DNA of 64,000 bases from Chryseobacterium sp. (GTDB lineage: Bacteria; Bacteroidota; Bacteroidia; Flavobacteriales; Weeksellaceae), in assembly GCF_008831505.1 (NCBI RefSeq), contig NZ_CP044507.1, forward strand, positions 868,001 to 932,000, in the 5' to 3' direction. Below, piece after piece: positions 61,972 to 64,000 of this stretch. Made by a program: the position numbers and the translations under genes. The notes beneath the pieces are model-generated. The model did no database searches. It saw only the letters and a program-made list of their open reading frames with translations, and was not told the origin of the DNA. Each line of letters begins with the position of its first letter. Position 1 is the stretch's first letter.

Positions 61972-62586
61972 ATGATGTTGAATCTGTTTGACGATAATTT
62001 TGATCCGGAAAAAAATCTGCTGCCACAGGACGGTACGGTACTTTATTTTGGCAAAGTACTGGATCGCGCGCAGGCAGATGAATATTATGAAAAATTGCTG
62101 ACAGGAATTGTATGGAAAAATGATGAAGCCGTCATTTTTGGCAAAAAAATCTTAACCAAAAGGAAGGTTGCCTGGTATGGTGATGAGGGTTTTGAATATA
62201 CCTATTCCAAATCCACAAAAACTGCATTGGCGTGGACCAATGATCTTCTGGAACTGAAAAAAATTGCGGAACAGAAAACCGGTGAAACATTTAATTCCTG
62301 CCTGCTGAACCTTTATCACAGTGGCGAAGAAGGCATGGCCTATCACAGCGACGGCGAGAAGGACCTTAAGAAAAACGGCGCGATTGCCTCCCTGACTTTG
62401 GGTGCCGAAAGGAAATTTTCATTCAAGCATAAAACCACCGGCCAGAAAGTGGAGTTGGTTCTGGAACATGGTAGTTTATTGGTAATGAAAGACCAGACCC
62501 AGAGTTTTTGGCTGCACCGTTTGCCTCCGACCAAAAAGATATCCGCCCCGCGAATCAATCTTACCTTCCGCACGATCGAAAAATAA
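61972..62586 (+). CDS. alkB: AlkB-like alpha-ketoglutarate-dependent dioxygenase
   Basis: 204 aa. Fe(II)/2-oxoglutarate enzyme repairing alkylated bases by oxidative dealkylation. Iron ligands HSDGE (His/Asp) near residue 124 and the distal His in WLHRLPPTKK near 181, with the 2-OG-binding Arg in PRINLTFR at the end. Closer to the ALKBH2/3-like bacterial group than to E. coli AlkB, from the YHSGEEGMAYHSD segment. An in-frame ATG at 61975 is an alternative. Confidence 0.93.
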   Translation: MMLNLFDDNFDPEKNLLPQDGTVLYFGKVLDRAQADEYYEKLLTGIVWKNDEAVIFGKKILTKRKVAWYGDEGFEYTYSKSTKTALAWTNDLLELKKIAEQKTGETFNSCLLNLYHSGEEGMAYHSDGEKDLKKNGAIASLTLGAERKFSFKHKTTGQKVELVLEHGSLLVMKDQTQSFWLHRLPPTKKISAPRINLTFRTIEK

Positions 62587-62588
62587 GA

Positions 62589-62610
62589 AATCCCCGAATT
62601 TTCGGGGATT
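62589..62610. terminator. bidirectional terminator hairpin
   Basis: 10-bp stem AATCCCCGAA/TTCGGGGATT between the convergent alkB and SH3 genes. Confidence 0.75.
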
Positions 62611-62633
62611 GCAAAGTAGTTATTAGGCTGACG

Positions 62634-63053
62634 TTATGCTTTCAAATAACGCGCGTAAGCATAGCCCTCCTCTCCGGACGACGTTCTGATCTTCCACCAG
62701 TCATCTGAAGACTGCTCCACAAGCGTCACAGACTCACCTTTGGAAGCCTTCCCGATGATCGCTGCCTCGGTAGATGGTTCCTGTCTGATGTTCAGGCTGG
62801 ATTCTTCTGTATTTACTGTAAGGTTGGCACCGGATGCCAAGCCTGTAACCTGGACATCAAGATTGATGTCTGATGCAGAATACGTTGTATCTATGGCACC
62901 CAATGCGTTCCATACCGCATCTTTGGCAGCGGTGCTGCCTGCCGAACCCGAAACATAAAGTATACCGTCCTGTTCGCGTACCTGTAAACCGGAAATTCCC
63001 GCCGCTTGTGCTGCTGAGATTACACCGGCATATTTGTCCTGTAATGCGCTCAT
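62634..63053 (-). CDS. BON-like plus bacterial SH3 domain protein
   Basis: 139 aa, no signal peptide. N-terminal half resembles a BON domain (GISGLQVREQDGILYVSGSAGS, here the DGILYVSGSAGS core) and the C-terminal half is an SH3b domain (LNIRQEPSTEAAIIGKASKGE, WWKIRTSSGEEGYAYARYL core). SH3b units usually bind peptidoglycan or proteins, so the lack of a signal is unusual. The start is 9 nt after the stop of the upstream BON lipoprotein gene, so they form an operon. Confidence 0.82.
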   Translation of the reverse strand: MSALQDKYAGVISAAQAAGISGLQVREQDGILYVSGSAGSTAAKDAVWNALGAIDTTYSASDINLDVQVTGLASGANLTVNTEESSLNIRQEPSTEAAIIGKASKGESVTLVEQSSDDWWKIRTSSGEEGYAYARYLKA

Positions 63054-63061
63054 ATTTTTTC

Positions 63062-63538
63062 TTATTTAACGTTATAGTTGTAATTTACCTTACCTGCCTG
63101 AAGCGCATCTACCGATTCTTTAATCTTCCTGGCCTGAGCTGGCGATACATCACCTGTAAGGGTCAGTTCTCCGTTCACAACCTCTACTTTAACAGACGGG
63201 AAATCCTTTACCGCATCCTGAACTTTCTGCTGAACTGCCGGATCCACTGCGGACACCGTTTCAACTACAGGCGCTTCAATACGGGTCATATCCATTACAT
63301 CCTTAATTCCGGAAATCGCTTTCAGCTGGCTGATCATCGCGTCGCGGGAAGCTTCATCCGGGAAAGTTCCGCTCAAATGGGCCGTACCGTCCTTAACTTC
63401 TACGGTTGCACCGGGGTTGCTGGTAACCACTGTTGTTGCCTGGGTCGTAAGTTCTGCATCGGAAACTTTCTTCTTACAGGAAACTGAACCGAAAGATATA
63501 GCCAGCACCATGGCAGCCATCGCAAATGTTTTTTTCAT
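63062..63538 (-). CDS. BON-domain lipoprotein
   Basis: 158 aa. Lipobox FGSVSC (Cys near residue 21). Two tandem BON domains: about 28-85 (VEVKDGTAHLSGTF) and 98-158 (VEVVNGELTLTGDV), separated by an MTRIEAPVVET linker. BON domains bind phospholipid membranes; related proteins (OsmY, DolP) protect the envelope under stress. Ends at the SH3 gene, 8 nt apart. Confidence 0.88.
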   Translation of the reverse strand: MKKTFAMAAMVLAISFGSVSCKKKVSDAELTTQATTVVTSNPGATVEVKDGTAHLSGTFPDEASRDAMISQLKAISGIKDVMDMTRIEAPVVETVSAVDPAVQQKVQDAVKDFPSVKVEVVNGELTLTGDVSPAQARKIKESVDALQAGKVNYNYNVK

Positions 63539-63571
63539 AGTATTTTATTTAATGTTAAGAATTAATGATCT

Positions 63572-63579
63572 CAAATTTA
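63572..63579 (-). promoter_or_regulatory. -7 box of the BON operon
   Basis: Minus-strand TAAATTTG about 33 nt before ATG 63538. Confidence 0.5.
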
Positions 63580-63703
63580 GTAATACTTATCTGATTGTTG
63601 TTTCAGCTAAAGGCTAAATGTTTCTTAAATTTTAAGGTCGTAGTTCCGAACTGTTGCTTTGCTGGGTCTTGTCATGCCGGCTGAGGCGCAGGGCATTTTA
63701 ATG

Positions 63704-63737
63704 TTTGTTAACACTCTGATGAAAAATTATATATTTG
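63704..63737 (+). promoter_or_regulatory. promoter of the terminal symporter gene
   Basis: TTTG at 63704-63707, 22-nt spacer, TATATTTG at 63730-63737; ATG at 63757. Confidence 0.6.
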
Positions 63738-63756
63738 TAGCTATTATAAAAATTAT

Positions 63757-64000
63757 ATGAGTCCTACACTCCTGAGGATATTTCCTTATTTTACACTTAC
63801 GTTTGCCGTACTGCTTCATGGAATTAATCTGTTAAACCCTCTTCCCCCCGACTATCTTGTTTTTGGGCACCTGCTTTTTGTGCTGGGGATGGTTACTTAT
63901 GCAATACAGAGAAAAAACCTTACAACATGGATCCTGGTAAGTATTGTAATAGGTGTGATTGTGGGACGGGACTACCCCGGTGTAGCGCTTTCTCTGCAAC
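63757..64000 (+). CDS. membrane transporter N-terminus, probable DAACS symporter (truncated by window edge)
   Basis: 81 codons visible. Three hydrophobic stretches: FPYFTLTFAVLLHGINLL, LVFGHLLFVLGMVTYAI and LVSIVIGVIVGRDYPGVALSLQ. The last matches the first helix of dicarboxylate/amino acid:cation symporters (IxIGxxxG...P), here preceded by two extra N-terminal helices, as found in Bacteroidetes members. The rest lies outside the window, so the family call is moderate. Confidence 0.6.
   Translation, partial: MSPTLLRIFPYFTLTFAVLLHGINLLNPLPPDYLVFGHLLFVLGMVTYAIQRKNLTTWILVSIVIGVIVGRDYPGVALSLQ

Overview
This window reads as a chromosomal segment of a flavobacterium, most likely Weeksellaceae (Chryseobacterium/Kaistella-like; genus not resolved). 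The support is threefold. Promoters match the Bacteroidetes TAnnTTTG -7 box and Shine-Dalgarno sites are scarce. The gene content is family-typical: GLPGLI family, T9SS sorting domain, TamB/TamL with a lipoprotein TamL, DUF4876/DUF6850 with a TonB-dependent receptor, mevalonate-pathway decarboxylase and Bacteroidetes-type SpeA. Several intergenic repeat families are also of the kind seen in this phylum. Most genes are core housekeeping; no prophage, insertion sequence or CRISPR array was found.

Layout. 0-5.7 kb: truncated HxlR regulator diverging from a luciferase-like oxidoreductase, DUF2130, a Smr-less MutS2, and uracil-DNA glycosylase. 5.7-8.1 kb: a lipoprotein, a DUF456 membrane protein and a large lipoprotein. 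8.2-15.3 kb: a seven-gene forward run (MscS channel, pdxJ, alpha/beta hydrolase, NAD-dependent epimerase, acyl-CoA ligase, mevalonate decarboxylase, VOC protein). 15.3-20 kb: EEP-family enzyme, purK, EamA transporter, purE, esterase. 20-21.5 kb: a small lipoprotein, an orphan gene, then a decayed copy of the 3' end and terminator of that lipoprotein. 21.5-25.6 kb: desaturase, tyrS, tatC, kdsD. 25.8-29.7 kb: recQ, lpdA. 29.7-30.4 kb: a 101-bp-period tandem array running into the stop of a B12-type radical SAM gene (30.4-32.6 kb). 32.7-41.2 kb: KOW protein, hemerythrin, tamB-tamL. 41.3-47.1 kb: TonB-dependent receptor/DUF4876/DUF6850 operon behind a palindromic operator-like site. 47.1-50.7 kb: KTSC, cvfB, tRNA-Pro(GGG), Zn-ribbon and VOC genes, sorting-domain-only protein, hemB. 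51-51.7 kb: repeats. 51.7-58.4 kb: TM2 protein, lptB with a C-terminal extension, ABC exporter, lipoprotein, cobalamin adenosyltransferase, thiamine pyrophosphokinase, speA. 58.4-60.2 kb: repeats and a GLPGLI gene lacking a normal start codon. 60.2-64 kb: HAD phosphatase, speB, alkB, two BON proteins and the start of a probable dicarboxylate/amino-acid symporter.

How the genes work together. purK and purE carry out the two-step carboxylation of AIR. speA and speB give arginine to agmatine to putrescine. tamB/tamL and lptB serve outer-membrane biogenesis. The receptor operon looks like an outer-membrane uptake or surface system of unknown substrate and is the best candidate for an undescribed system. 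A cross-cutting observation is that at six genes the -7 promoter box ends 3-5 nt before the start codon, predicting leaderless mRNAs.
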